Positions 1 to 7,010 of a DNA stretch of 11,064 bases are shown in pieces. A program made the translations under genes and the position numbers. The stretch spans positions 1-11,064 of the forward strand of contig JACPZV010000423.1 in assembly GCA_016195295.1 (NCBI GenBank), in the 5' to 3' direction. This stretch comes from Acidobacteriota bacterium. Its GTDB lineage: Bacteria > Acidobacteriota > Vicinamibacteria > Vicinamibacterales > CAVVIG01. The notes below the pieces were generated by a model. That model was not told the DNA's origin, did no database searches, and saw only the letters and a program-made list of their open reading frames with translations. Numbering within the stretch: position 1 is the first letter of the stretch; the number at the start of each line of letters is the position of its first letter.

Positions 1-348
1 CCTCTTCAGTCGACTTCAGTCGACCCAGAAGCCCTCGCCTTCAGGCGAGGGTTGCTGACTCTCGAGCTGGCCATGAGACGAAACGCGCCCGCCGGCCTGG
101 ACTTCGAGCAGCGCATCCGCCGTCAGGATTTCGAGGTCGTCGTCATGCGCGGCGCGGAACATTTTCCGCACGACATGGACGCCGGTGATGCGGGCTTCGC
201 CGACGACAACCGGCTGTTCTGGGCCGACTGGCGCGGACATCGGGAGATGGCGACGCTGCTCGAATCAGCCTACAACGTGCGGGCCGTGCGCAAGCCGTTC
301 GTGATTCTCATCCCCCGGCGTGACGCCGCTACAGCAGCTTTTCCATAA
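1..348 (+). CDS. Partial hypothetical ORF, 5' end outside window
   Basis: The frame is open from base 1 to the TAA at 346-348 (115 codons), so any start lies left of the window. I do not recognise the product. From about codon 33 the peptide looks protein-like, with DFEQRIRRQDFEVVVMRG, then DDNRLFWADWRGHREM and a hydrophobic PFVILIPR near the end. Third codon positions are GC-rich. The pattern loosely recalls the C-terminal soluble end of membrane glycosyltransferases, but this is only an impression. The first 20 codons are translated from two hairpins (9-24 and 32-51) and may be repeat rather than original gene. The end overlaps the convergent GNAT remnant by 20 bases. A 74-codon minus-strand frame (16-240) competes for the same bases, so strand and reality are both uncertain. 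Confidence 0.33.
   Translation, partial: PLQSTSVDPEALAFRRGLLTLELAMRRNAPAGLDFEQRIRRQDFEVVVMRGAEHFPHDMDAGDAGFADDNRLFWADWRGHREMATLLESAYNVRAVRKPFVILIPRRDAATAAFP
9..51. repeat. Two adjacent hairpins with identical TTCA loops
   Basis: Positions 9-24 read GTCGAC-TTCA-GTCGAC, a 6-bp stem with a TTCA loop. Positions 32-51 read CCCTCGCC-TTCA-GGCGAGGG, a perfect 8-bp stem with the same loop. A tandem 10-base copy, CTTCAGTCGA, covers 4-13 and 14-23. No T-tract follows on the + strand, so a simple intrinsic terminator is not clear. The shared loop suggests a palindromic repeat family different from the GTAG element elsewhere in the window. Confidence 0.6.
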
Positions 349-661
349 TCAGCGTGTCGACCCACTGATCGTCGAGCCGTCCCATTTCACGGTAGACGCC
401 GACGCGCGCGAACCCCGCGCGCGTGTAGAGCGCGATGCCCGCCTGGTTCGACGCCAGCGCGGACAGGACCATCTTGTGGTACCTGCACTCGCGCGCGAGC
501 TCGATGAGGCGATCGAGCAGCCGGCGGCCGACGCCCTTGTCGCGCCACGCACGCTCCACGTACACCGAAAAATCGACGACGTGATCGTACGCGGCGCGCG
601 GGTTGAAGCGATTCAGGCTCGCCCAGCACGGGGGAATTGATTTTGCTGGTGGTTGTGTCAC
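329..661 (-). pseudogene. 5'-truncated GNAT N-acetyltransferase (phosphinothricin acetyltransferase-like)
   Basis: The minus-strand frame ends with the stop at 329-331 and encodes the C-terminal part of a GNAT enzyme, which transfers acetyl from acetyl-CoA to an amine. WASLNRFNPRAAYDHV and VDFSVYVE form the central strands. RDKGVGRRLLDRLIELAR is the acetyl-CoA pyrophosphate-binding motif (R/Q-x-x-G-x-G/A) and following helix. NQAGIALYTRAGFARVGVYREMG and the final WVDTLIMEKLL match the usual end of the phosphinothricin/methionine sulfoximine acetyltransferase group. Members are usually 160-180 residues. Here only about 100 remain, and the roughly 70 residues that should precede WASLN are absent. 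The frame upstream (VTQPPAKSIPP) is unrelated and reaches a stop at 680-682. The break lies near 625-635, where the DNA changes to lower G+C. Almost certainly inactive. Confidence 0.75.
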
Positions 662-683
662 GAGGCCGTTTGCCCGGGGTTAT

Positions 684-698
684 TGGCAGATTCTGCCA
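684..698. promoter_or_regulatory. Perfect 15-base palindrome upstream of small membrane gene
   Basis: TGGCAGA-T-TCTGCCA is a perfect inverted repeat with 7-base arms around one central base, 20 bases upstream of the ATG at 718. It has the form of a dimeric repressor operator. No regulator is encoded nearby and no clear -35/-10 pair could be assigned around it, so the regulatory role is inference. Confidence 0.3.
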
Positions 699-717
699 CG
701 GGAGCGCGTTCTTGACG

Positions 718-909
718 ATGCTAAGATTGACACCTGAGCAGCGACGGCTGCTTGCCGACAAGCTGCCAGACACGGCGAATGTCGCCGCTGGAGTACTCAT
801 CTTTGGTCCGTTTGTCAGCGGTCAGCCATTCTCGGTCTCGTCGATTGTTCTCGGCGCCGCTGTCTGGTTCGCCGCCTTCGGGTGGGCACTTTGGTTCCGG
901 AGGAAGTGA
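718..909 (+). CDS. Small membrane protein, 63 aa
   Basis: The 63-residue product starts MLRLTPEQRRLLADKLPDTA, a charged amphipathic N-terminus. Two hydrophobic stretches follow: about residues 20-33 (NVAAGVLIFGPFVS) and 42-60 (the SSIVLGAAVWFAAFGWALWF region), then RRK. It resembles a widespread family of uncharacterised bacterial small membrane proteins with an LTPEQRRLLADKL-type N-terminus; no function is established that I can name. The start is uncertain. ATG 718 has its nearest GGGAG (700-704) too far upstream, while TTG 712, two codons earlier in frame, has that GGGAG at 7 bases. G+C (about 59%) and codons such as AGA, ACA and CCA differ from neighbours and suggest transfer. It is followed after 2 bases by a second small membrane gene, which makes a two-gene unit. 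Confidence 0.7.
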   Translation: MLRLTPEQRRLLADKLPDTANVAAGVLIFGPFVSGQPFSVSSIVLGAAVWFAAFGWALWFRRK

Positions 910-911
910 TC

Positions 912-1028
912 GTGGAGCCCTATAACGGCGCTCTCTTGTTCTTCGGCATTATCCTGGCTGGGGTCTCGCTGCTGGGCTTAGTGGACTGGCTCGGAGAGCG
1001 GCAAGCTCGTTCCAAAAAACGCGGTTGA
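912..1028 (+). CDS. Very small membrane protein, 38 aa
   Basis: GTG at 912 is preceded by a strong Shine-Dalgarno, GGAGGA at 899-904, with 7 bases spacing; the site overlaps the last codons of the upstream gene. The 38-residue product starts VEPYNGALLFFGIILAGVSL. It has one hydrophobic segment at about residues 7-25, then DWLGERQARSKKRG, a positively charged tail that predicts an inside C-terminus. It begins 2 bases after the stop of the 63-residue membrane protein, so the two are almost certainly co-translated and may form a complex. No family is recognised with confidence. It is supported by the ribosome site, the uninterrupted frame and the membrane-plus-basic-tail design, and shares the low G+C of its partner. 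Confidence 0.6.
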   Translation: MEPYNGALLFFGIILAGVSLLGLVDWLGERQARSKKRG

Positions 1029-1117
1029 CTTCACGTTCACTTGGTCCGCAGCTCTTCTTCGCACTCTCCCCGGGTATTCGATTCCCGTCTGGAATGATCT
1101 TCCCTTCTGGAGGCCGT

Positions 1118-3178
1118 ATGAAAACCCGAGCCGCTCTGTTCGGCGCGTGTCTGCTGTCGCTCTTGGCCGCGCGCGCGTCCACTCAGACGCCGGCGTCATC
1201 GCCAGCCAGCCCGCTCGTCGAACGCATCGTCGACACGGGCTTCGTGCAGCTGCAGGCGCCGAGCTTCGGCCAGCTCACCGCGCGCCAGCAGGCGTTGGCG
1301 TACTGGTTGTCGCAGGCGTCGATCGCGATCGATCCCATCGTTTACGATCAGCTCTCGCAGTTCGGCATCAGGCAGAAGCGCGTGCTCGAAGAGATCATGG
1401 CGCACTCGTCGGGCATCGCGCCGGACACCCTCGCCAAGATTCGCAGCTACGCCCTGTTGTTCTGGGCGAATCGCGGGAATCACAACGACTACACGGCTCA
1501 GAAGTTTCTGCCGACCTTCACGATCGATGAATTGAAGCAAGCGGCGGCCAAGGCCGACAGCAACGGCGCGTTCAAGACCGCGTACGCGGATTTGCCGCCG
1601 CTCGCGACCGCCGATGCCGTCGCGAAGGAAATCGACGCGCTGCGCGCGGCCTTCGTCGATCCGGCCTTCGAGCCGACCGTGACCACGAAGAATCCACCGG
1701 CCGGGCAGGACATCATCCAGGCGAGCGCGAACACGTTCTATCGCGGCGTGACGCTCGCCGATCTGAAGAACTTCCGCGAGCGCTACGCGCTGAACTCGCG
1801 AGTCGTGAAGGGCCGCGATGGCACGCTGCGCGAGGAGGTGTATCGCGCGGGCACGCCGGACGGCAACGTGCCGGCCGGGTTGTATGCCGTCTATCTGAAG
1901 AAAGCCATCGAGCATCTCGAGAAAGCGCGCGGCGTCGCCGATCCCGCGCAGGCCAAGGTCATCGACGACCTGATCACGTTCTATCGGACCGGGGAGTTCG
2001 CGGACTGGCTGCAGTTCGGCTTCGACTGGGTGCGCGACGACGCCGCGGTCGATTTCGCGAACGGCTTCATCGAAGTGTATCGCGACGCGCGCGGCGCCAA
2101 GGGCAGCTCGCAGAGCTTCGTCACGATCACCGACAAGCCGGTGACCGATGCCACCGTCAAGCTGGCGCAGAACGCGGCGTACTTCGAGCAGCAGGCGCCG
2201 TGGGACGCCAAGTACAAGCGGCAGGACTTTCAGCCGCCCGTCGTCAAGGCGGTCGAGACGCTGATCGAAACCGGCGACTTCCACATCTCGACGGTGGGCG
2301 ACAACCTGCCGAACGAAAATGAAGTGCACGAGAAGTACGGCACGAAGAATTTCCTGTTCCTCGGCAGCGGTCACGCCCTCAACGCGGCGGGGTCGACCAA
2401 AACGCTCGGCGAGTTCGTCGTGTCGCGCGACGAGATCGCGCGCGCCGAGCAGTACGGCGAGCAGGCGGAAGATCTGCTGACGGCGATGCACGAGGTGATC
2501 GGCCACGGGTCGGGCAAGCTGAGCGACCGCGTGAAAGGCGGCGCCGAGCCGTTCCTCAAGGAGTACTTCTCGACGCTGGAAGAGGCCCGCGCCGATCTGA
2601 TGGCGCTCTGGAATGTGTGGGATCCGAAGCTCAAGGAGCTCGGCCTCATCACCGATCAAGACGCGGTCGCGCGCACGATGTACGACTCGGCGGCGCGCGT
2701 GGCGCTCACGCAGCTGCGCCGCATCCCGCGCGGCGACAGCATCGAAGAAGATCATCAGCGCAACCGCCAGTTGATCGTCCACTACGTCATCGACAAGACC
2801 GGCGCCATCGAGCGCTTCACGCAAGGCGGCAAGGCCTACATGCGCGTGACCGACTATCAGAAGATGCGACAAGGCGTCGGGATGTTGCTCGCCGAGCTGA
2901 TGCGCATCAAGGCCGAGGGCGACTACGCGGCGATCAAAGCGCTCGTCGACCGGTACGGGGTGCACTTCGATACGGCGCTTCGCGATCAGATGGTGGCCCG
3001 CTTCAAGGCGCTCGATCTGCCGACGTATTGGGCCGGCGTCAACCCGCTGCTGACGGCGCAGTTCGACGCCAAGGGCGCGGTCACGTCGGTGCGCGTGACC
3101 TACCCCCGCGACGCCGCCGGGCAATACCTGCGCTATGGATCGATGTACGACGCCGGGCTGAAAGCGGTTGTAAAATGA
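1118..3178 (+). CDS. Secreted M49-family zinc peptidase (dipeptidyl-peptidase III-like)
   Basis: The 686-residue protein has a signal peptide (MKTRAALFGACLLSLLAARA, cut near STQ). The zinc motif HEVIGH is at residues 458-463 and continues GSGKL, the M49 form HExxGH. EEARAD at 488-493 supplies the third zinc ligand, as EECRAE/D does in dipeptidyl-peptidase III. LPNENEVHEKYGTKNFLFLG (about 396-415) precedes the catalytic part. M49 enzymes remove dipeptides from peptide N-termini, and length is normal for bacterial members, which databases sometimes misname. ATG 1118 is chosen over the in-frame upstream start at 1025 because it has GGAGG at 1109-1113 and begins a clean signal peptide. It is followed after 49 bases by the TPR gene. 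The signal peptide implies periplasmic or extracellular action, unlike the cytosolic eukaryotic enzyme. Confidence 0.9.
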   Translation: MKTRAALFGACLLSLLAARASTQTPASSPASPLVERIVDTGFVQLQAPSFGQLTARQQALAYWLSQASIAIDPIVYDQLSQFGIRQKRVLEEIMAHSSGIAPDTLAKIRSYALLFWANRGNHNDYTAQKFLPTFTIDELKQAAAKADSNGAFKTAYADLPPLATADAVAKEIDALRAAFVDPAFEPTVTTKNPPAGQDIIQASANTFYRGVTLADLKNFRERYALNSRVVKGRDGTLREEVYRAGTPDGNVPAGLYAVYLKKAIEHLEKARGVADPAQAKVIDDLITFYRTGEFADWLQFGFDWVRDDAAVDFANGFIEVYRDARGAKGSSQSFVTITDKPVTDATVKLAQNAAYFEQQAPWDAKYKRQDFQPPVVKAVETLIETGDFHISTVGDNLPNENEVHEKYGTKNFLFLGSGHALNAAGSTKTLGEFVVSRDEIARAEQYGEQAEDLLTAMHEVIGHGSGKLSDRVKGGAEPFLKEYFSTLEEARADLMALWNVWDPKLKELGLITDQDAVARTMYDSAARVALTQLRRIPRGDSIEEDHQRNRQLIVHYVIDKTGAIERFTQGGKAYMRVTDYQKMRQGVGMLLAELMRIKAEGDYAAIKALVDRYGVHFDTALRDQMVARFKALDLPTYWAGVNPLLTAQFDAKGAVTSVRVTYPRDAAGQYLRYGSMYDAGLKAVVK

Positions 3179-3222
3179 CGCGTATTGCCGCGTGGGGGCG
3201 GACCCCGCGCGAGAAAAAGGAA

Positions 3223-3231
3223 ATGCCGTGA
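3223..3231 (+). other. Two-codon ORF (ATG CCG TGA) overlapping GTG start
   Basis: ATGCCGTGA places a Met-Pro-stop mini-frame directly after AAGGAA (3217-3222). Its TGA overlaps the GTG start of the TPR gene at 3228. The same nine bases stand at the start of the S9 peptidase (4866-4874). This could couple initiation or could be incidental. Confidence 0.35.
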
Positions 3232-4757
3232 CCTCCACACTTCGAGCGTGCGTTGCGTTGGTCGTTCTCGCCGTGCTCTCCACGTTCAGCGGCGCGGTCC
3301 GCGCGCAGGCGCCGGCCGTCCAGTTGGGCACGATCAACTTCCCGACGTCGGCCAAGCCCGCGGCGCAGGCGCCGTTCCTGACGGGCGTCAAGGCCCTCTT
3401 CAATTTCGAGTTCGACCTCGCCGGCGAGGCGTTTCTGCAGGCCGAAAAGGCGGACCCGGATTTTGCGCTCGGCTACTGGGGCGAGGCGATGAGCTACAAC
3501 CATCCGCTGTGGGCCGAGCAGGATCTGGCCAAGGCCCGGCGCGCGATGGAGAAGCTCGCGCCGACGGCGGCCGCGCGGTCGGCGAAAGCGCCCGCCGGCA
3601 AGGAGCGGATGCTCGTCGAATCGATCGAAGTGCTGTTCGGCGCCGGCGACAAGCTGACGCGCGACATCGCGTACGCCGACGCGATGAAGCGCGTCCATGA
3701 AAAGTACGCCGCCGACGACGAGATCGCGACCTTCTACGCGCTGTCGCTTCTCGGCACCGCGCGGCCCGGCGACAAGAGCATCCGCAACGCGATGCAGGCC
3801 GCGGCCATCGTCGAGGGCGTGTTCCAGCGCCATCCGAACCATCCGGGCGCCGCGCACTACATCATTCACGCGTTCGACGACCCGGACCACGCGATCCTCG
3901 CGCTGCCGGCGGCGCGCGCCTACTCGAAGATCGCGCCGTCGGCCGCGCACGCGCTGCACATGCCGTCGCACATCTTCGTCCAGCTCGGCATGTGGGACGA
4001 CGTGATCGCGTCGAACATCGTGGCCTACAAGGCCGCCGACGATCTCGCCGCCGCGAAGGGATTGCCGCGCGGCCGTGAAGACTTCCACACGCTGGGGTGG
4101 CTGCAGTACGCGTATCTGCAGGAAGGCAAGTTCGATGACGCCGCGCGCGCGCTCGCGACGGCGAAGGCCGTGGCCGACAAGGACACGAGCCCGCGCGTGC
4201 GTGACGGCTACGCGGCGATGAACGCGCGACAAGTGGTCGAGACGGCGAAGTGGGAGCCGCTCGCGCTGCCTGGCGGCGCCGTGAGAGACGGCGGCGCGCC
4301 CGGCTACGACGGCAGCGCGGCGTACGTGCTCGCGGCGGGATTGAGCGCCGCGCACCTCGGCGATCTCACCACCGCGAAGGTGGCGCTCGACAAGCTGACC
4401 GCGATGCGCACGCAGGCCGAGTCCGGATCGAACGCGTACCGCGCGCGGCCGTTTTCCATAATGGAAAAGGAAGTCGCGGCCGAGATCGCCGTCGCGCAGA
4501 AAGACCCGGCGACCGCCGAGAAGTTGCTGAAGGAGGCGACGGCGATCGAGATGGCGCTCGACGCCCCGTCGGGTCCGACGGAGCCCATCAAGCCGTCCTT
4601 CGAGCTGTACGGCGATCTGCTGCTCTCGATGAACCGCGCGAAGGACGCGGCCGCGCAGTTCGAGCAGTCGCTCCTGCGGACGCCGAATCGCCGCGCGTCG
4701 GTGCAGGGCCTGCAGCGCGCGACGGGATCGCGGACGACGACCGCGGGCGGCCAGTAG
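3228..4757 (+). CDS. Exported tetratricopeptide-repeat protein of unknown function
   Basis: The product is 509 residues from GTG 3228. This start is chosen because AAGGAA lies 5 bases upstream and the peptide opens with a signal sequence (MTSTLRACVALVVLAVLSTF, cut after VRAQA). The body is helical, Ala-rich and TPR-like; FNFEFDLAGEAFLQAEKADP (about 63-82) reads as a TPR helix pair. A conserved His-rich centre has GAAHYIIHAFDDPDHA (HYIIH at 210-214) and HALHMPSHIF (H241, H244, H248), followed by QLGMWDD. This pairing recurs in a family of bacterial TPR proteins whose role I do not know; the clustered His and Asp could bind metal or a ligand, but that is inference. It sits between two secreted peptidases in one transcription unit, so a scaffold or peptide-binding role is plausible. 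The C-terminus stops just before the repeat cluster at 4764. Confidence 0.85.
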   Translation: MTSTLRACVALVVLAVLSTFSGAVRAQAPAVQLGTINFPTSAKPAAQAPFLTGVKALFNFEFDLAGEAFLQAEKADPDFALGYWGEAMSYNHPLWAEQDLAKARRAMEKLAPTAAARSAKAPAGKERMLVESIEVLFGAGDKLTRDIAYADAMKRVHEKYAADDEIATFYALSLLGTARPGDKSIRNAMQAAAIVEGVFQRHPNHPGAAHYIIHAFDDPDHAILALPAARAYSKIAPSAAHALHMPSHIFVQLGMWDDVIASNIVAYKAADDLAAAKGLPRGREDFHTLGWLQYAYLQEGKFDDAARALATAKAVADKDTSPRVRDGYAAMNARQVVETAKWEPLALPGGAVRDGGAPGYDGSAAYVLAAGLSAAHLGDLTTAKVALDKLTAMRTQAESGSNAYRARPFSIMEKEVAAEIAVAQKDPATAEKLLKEATAIEMALDAPSGPTEPIKPSFELYGDLLLSMNRAKDAAAQFEQSLLRTPNRRASVQGLQRATGSRTTTAGGQ

Positions 4758-4763
4758 GAATCT

Positions 4764-4793
4764 GTAGGCCGGGTCCTTTCGGACCCGGCGGAG
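4764..4793 (+). repeat. GTAG-REP-like palindrome, intergenic copy 1
   Basis: GTAG precedes the 22-base hairpin GCCGGGTCC-TTTC-GGACCCGGC (4768-4789), then GGAG. This is the cleanest copy of the element in the window and lies 6 bases after the TPR stop codon. GTAG next to a REP hairpin is the arrangement known for REPs handled by RAYT (REP-associated tyrosine) transposases. Confidence 0.85.
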
Positions 4794-4798
4794 TGAGG

Positions 4799-4819
4799 CC
4801 TGGGTCCGTTGGACCCGGC
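4799..4819 (+). repeat. Degenerate GTAG-REP-like palindrome, copy 2
   Basis: The palindrome TGGGTCC-GTT-GGACCCGG lies between two intact copies. It keeps the GGGTCC/GGACCC arms but has a changed loop and no GTAG, so it looks like a decayed or chimeric copy. Confidence 0.65.
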
Positions 4820-4822
4820 ACG

Positions 4823-4849
4823 GGGCGGGTCCGAAAGGACCCGCCCTAC
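4823..4849 (-). repeat. GTAG-REP-like palindrome, inverted copy 3
   Basis: GGGCGGGTCC-GAAA-GGACCCGCCC (4823-4846) is followed by CTAC (4846-4849), the reverse complement of GTAG. This copy therefore faces the one at 4764, making a BIME-like inverted pair around the degenerate copy. Confidence 0.85.
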
Positions 4850-4857
4850 TTGTTTTT
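4823..4857 (+). terminator. Possible intrinsic terminator made from the inverted repeat
   Basis: The 10-bp GC stem at 4823-4846 is followed, after a few bases, by TTGTTTTT (4850-4857). The stem and T-rich run fit a rho-independent terminator after the TPR gene. Transcription of the S9 gene, whose Shine-Dalgarno begins at 4858, would then depend on read-through or on a promoter not identified here. Confidence 0.45.
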
Positions 4858-4865
4858 GGAGGAGG

Positions 4866-4874
4866 ATGCCGTGA
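4866..4874 (+). other. Second ATG CCG TGA mini-frame at a GTG start
   Basis: The same nine bases as at 3223-3231 follow GGAGGAGG (4858-4865). The mini-frame's TGA overlaps the GTG start of the S9 peptidase at 4871. Confidence 0.35.
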
Positions 4875-6976
4875 CCAAATTCACCTCGCTGACGATGGCG
4901 CTCGGCGTGGCGGTAACCGTGGCGGTGACGGCGGCGGGAGCGGCGCTGCGCGCCCAGGAAACGCGCTCGGCGACGCTCCTGACGACGGAGCACTATCTCG
5001 ACTGGGAGCGCGTCAGCGACGCGCAGATCTCCCCGGACGGCTCCCGGATCGTTTACACGCGGCAGCACGTCAACACGCTCGACGACAAGTGGGAATCTGA
5101 AATCTGGATCGTGAACGCCGATGCCTCGCAGCACCGGTTCTTCGTGAAGGGATCGAGTGCCCGCTGGGCGCCGGACGGCAAGCGCGTCATGTACCTCGCG
5201 GAGGGCGAGCCGAAGGGCCCGCAGATTTTCGTCCGCTGGGTCGACCTCGAGGGGCCGGCGACGCAGGTGACGCACGTCACCGAAGCGCCGCGCAACGCGA
5301 AGTGGTCGCCCGACGGCAAGTCGATCGCCTTTTCGATGTTCGTCGCCGAACCGCCGAAGTGGTCGATCAGCATGCCCAGCGAACCCAAGGGCGCGAAGTG
5401 GACGCCGGCGCCGCGCATCGTCGACACGCTGCACTTCCGGCAGGATCAGGTCGGCTTCATTGAAGACGGCGCGATGCGCCTCCACGTCGTGCCGGCCGAG
5501 GGCGGCACCCCGCGTGAGCTGACGACGGGTCGGCTGAACGTTGGGGCGGGCGAACTCCGTGGCGGCGCGTCCATCGACTGGACGCCCGACAGCCAGTCCA
5601 TCGTCTTCAACGGCAATTCCGCGCAGGACGCGGACGCGAAGTACGAATCGTCTTCGCTGTTCGTCGTCGACGTCGCGAGCGGCGCGATTCGCGATCTCGT
5701 CACGAAAGCCGGGGACTGGGGCCGTCCCGCCGTCTCGCCGGACGGGAAAGTCGTCGCGTTCACGGGGTACGCGCCGTCAGGTCACACGCACACGGTCAGC
5801 GACCTCTACGTGGTCAACATTGGCGGCGACGGCATGCGCAAGATCAGCGGCGACTACGATCGCGATCCGATGACGCTGCGCTGGACGGCGGATGGCAGCG
5901 GCGTGTACTTCGACGTTGAGGATCACGGCTCGCGCAACGTGCAGTTCGCGGCCATCACCGGCGGCGTGCGGGCGGTGACGACCGGCACGCACGTGCTGAC
6001 GCTCGACTCCGCCTCGCGTGATCTCGTCGCGGCGGGCACGTCGGCAGACTTCGATCATCCGCAGGACGTGGTGCGCTACAGCTTGCGCTCGCCCGGCCCT
6101 GTCATCAACATCACGAAGCTCACCGACGTCAACGGCGACGTGCTGCAAGGCAAGCAGCTCGCAAAGACGGAAGAGATCACCTACACGTCGACCGGCAATG
6201 CGAAGGCGCAGGGCTGGATCGTCAAGCCGCCGGCGTTCGACGCGTCGAAGAAGTACCCGCTCATCATGGAGATTCACGGCGGGCCGTTCTCCATGTACAA
6301 CGTCGCGTTCAACTACATGTTCCAGAATTTCGCGGCGAACGGCTTCGTCGTGCTCTACACGAACCCGCGCGGCAGCACCGGCTACGGCAGCGCGTTCGCG
6401 AACGGCATCGATCACAACTATCCCGGTCCTGACTACGACGATCTGATGGCTGGCGTCGACGCCGTCATCGGGAAGGGTTACATCGACACATCGCGGATGT
6501 ACGTGTCCGGCTGCAGCGGCGGCGGCGTGCTGTCGAGCTGGGTCATCGGGCACACCGATCGTTTCGCGGCGGCGGCCGTCCGGTGCCCCGTGATCGACTG
6601 GATGAGCATGGCAGGGCACACCGACATCCCGCTCTTCACGTACAGCTTCTTCGAAAAACCGTTCTGGGACGATCCGAAGGAGTGGCTGTCTCACTCTTCA
6701 CTGATGTCGGTCGGGAAGGTGACAACGCCGACGCTGCTGATGACGGGCGTACTGGATCGGCGGACGCCGATGCCCCAGACCGAGGAGTACTACGCCGCGC
6801 TGAAGGTGCGCGGCGTGCCGGTGAAGCTCATCGAGTTCAACGACGAGTATCACGGCACAGGGTCCCGGCCGTCCAATTACATCCGCACGCAGCTCTACAT
6901 GATGAGCTGGTTCAAGCAATGGACCCGCGCGGCGGGAGGAAAAGTCACCACGACCGCCGGGAACCAGGACAGATAG
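4871..6976 (+). CDS. Secreted S9-family serine peptidase (prolyl oligopeptidase / acylaminoacyl-peptidase type)
   Basis: The product is 701 residues. GTG 4871 is chosen because GGAGGAGG lies just upstream and a signal peptide follows (MTKFTSLTMALGVAVTVAVT, cut near LRAQ). Residues 35-400 form a beta-propeller with repeated PD40-type motifs: SPDGSRIVYTR, APDGKRVMYLA, SPDGKSIAFSM, TPDSQSIVF and SPDGKVVAFTG. The alpha/beta-hydrolase domain follows from about 455, with EIHGGPFSMY (oxyanion region) and NPRGSTGYG. The nucleophile elbow is GCSGGG with Ser549. The other triad members are Asp629 (GVLDRRTP) and His661 (DEYHG). Such enzymes cut short peptides or release N-terminal residues; the exact specificity cannot be read here. 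Size is typical. With the M49 peptidase it suggests stepwise degradation of peptides outside the cytoplasm. Confidence 0.93.
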   Translation: MTKFTSLTMALGVAVTVAVTAAGAALRAQETRSATLLTTEHYLDWERVSDAQISPDGSRIVYTRQHVNTLDDKWESEIWIVNADASQHRFFVKGSSARWAPDGKRVMYLAEGEPKGPQIFVRWVDLEGPATQVTHVTEAPRNAKWSPDGKSIAFSMFVAEPPKWSISMPSEPKGAKWTPAPRIVDTLHFRQDQVGFIEDGAMRLHVVPAEGGTPRELTTGRLNVGAGELRGGASIDWTPDSQSIVFNGNSAQDADAKYESSSLFVVDVASGAIRDLVTKAGDWGRPAVSPDGKVVAFTGYAPSGHTHTVSDLYVVNIGGDGMRKISGDYDRDPMTLRWTADGSGVYFDVEDHGSRNVQFAAITGGVRAVTTGTHVLTLDSASRDLVAAGTSADFDHPQDVVRYSLRSPGPVINITKLTDVNGDVLQGKQLAKTEEITYTSTGNAKAQGWIVKPPAFDASKKYPLIMEIHGGPFSMYNVAFNYMFQNFAANGFVVLYTNPRGSTGYGSAFANGIDHNYPGPDYDDLMAGVDAVIGKGYIDTSRMYVSGCSGGGVLSSWVIGHTDRFAAAAVRCPVIDWMSMAGHTDIPLFTYSFFEKPFWDDPKEWLSHSSLMSVGKVTTPTLLMTGVLDRRTPMPQTEEYYAALKVRGVPVKLIEFNDEYHGTGSRPSNYIRTQLYMMSWFKQWTRAAGGKVTTTAGNQDR

Positions 6977-7004
6977 GGCGGGTAGGACAGGTGGGGCGGG
7001 TAGG
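6976..7004 (+). repeat. G-rich direct repeat after the S9 stop codon
   Basis: GGGCGGGTAGG occurs at 6976-6986 and again at 6994-7004, and the GTAG-REP copy at 7011 begins similarly. The S9 stop TAG (6974-6976) runs into the first unit. Repeated GGG runs could form a G-quadruplex in the transcript. It may consist of partial copies of the palindromic element's left end. Confidence 0.55.
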
Positions 7005-7010
7005 CGAGAC

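Noticed and set aside
16..240. Minus-strand 74-codon frame at the left edge
   Set aside because: No recognisable motif and its last residues are translated from the hairpin; it is no better supported than the + strand frame through the same bases.
1025..1117. 31-residue N-terminal extension of the M49 peptidase
   Set aside because: The internal ATG at 1118 has a good ribosome site and begins a signal peptide; the extension would bury it.
1196..3403. 735-codon minus-strand open frame opposite the M49 peptidase
   Set aside because: Arg/Val-rich translation with no motif, caused by GC-rich third positions of the real + strand gene, which has a clear zinc motif and signal peptide.
3081..4355. 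424-codon minus-strand open frame opposite the TPR gene
   Set aside because: Shadow frame: highly arginine-rich, no recognisable domain, no ribosome site.
4250..4870. Upstream extension of the S9 frame containing RPGPFGPGG
   Set aside because: It reads through the TPR gene in another frame and then the repeat cluster; the signal peptide and Shine-Dalgarno place the start at 4871. The collagen-like peptide is just the repeat translated.
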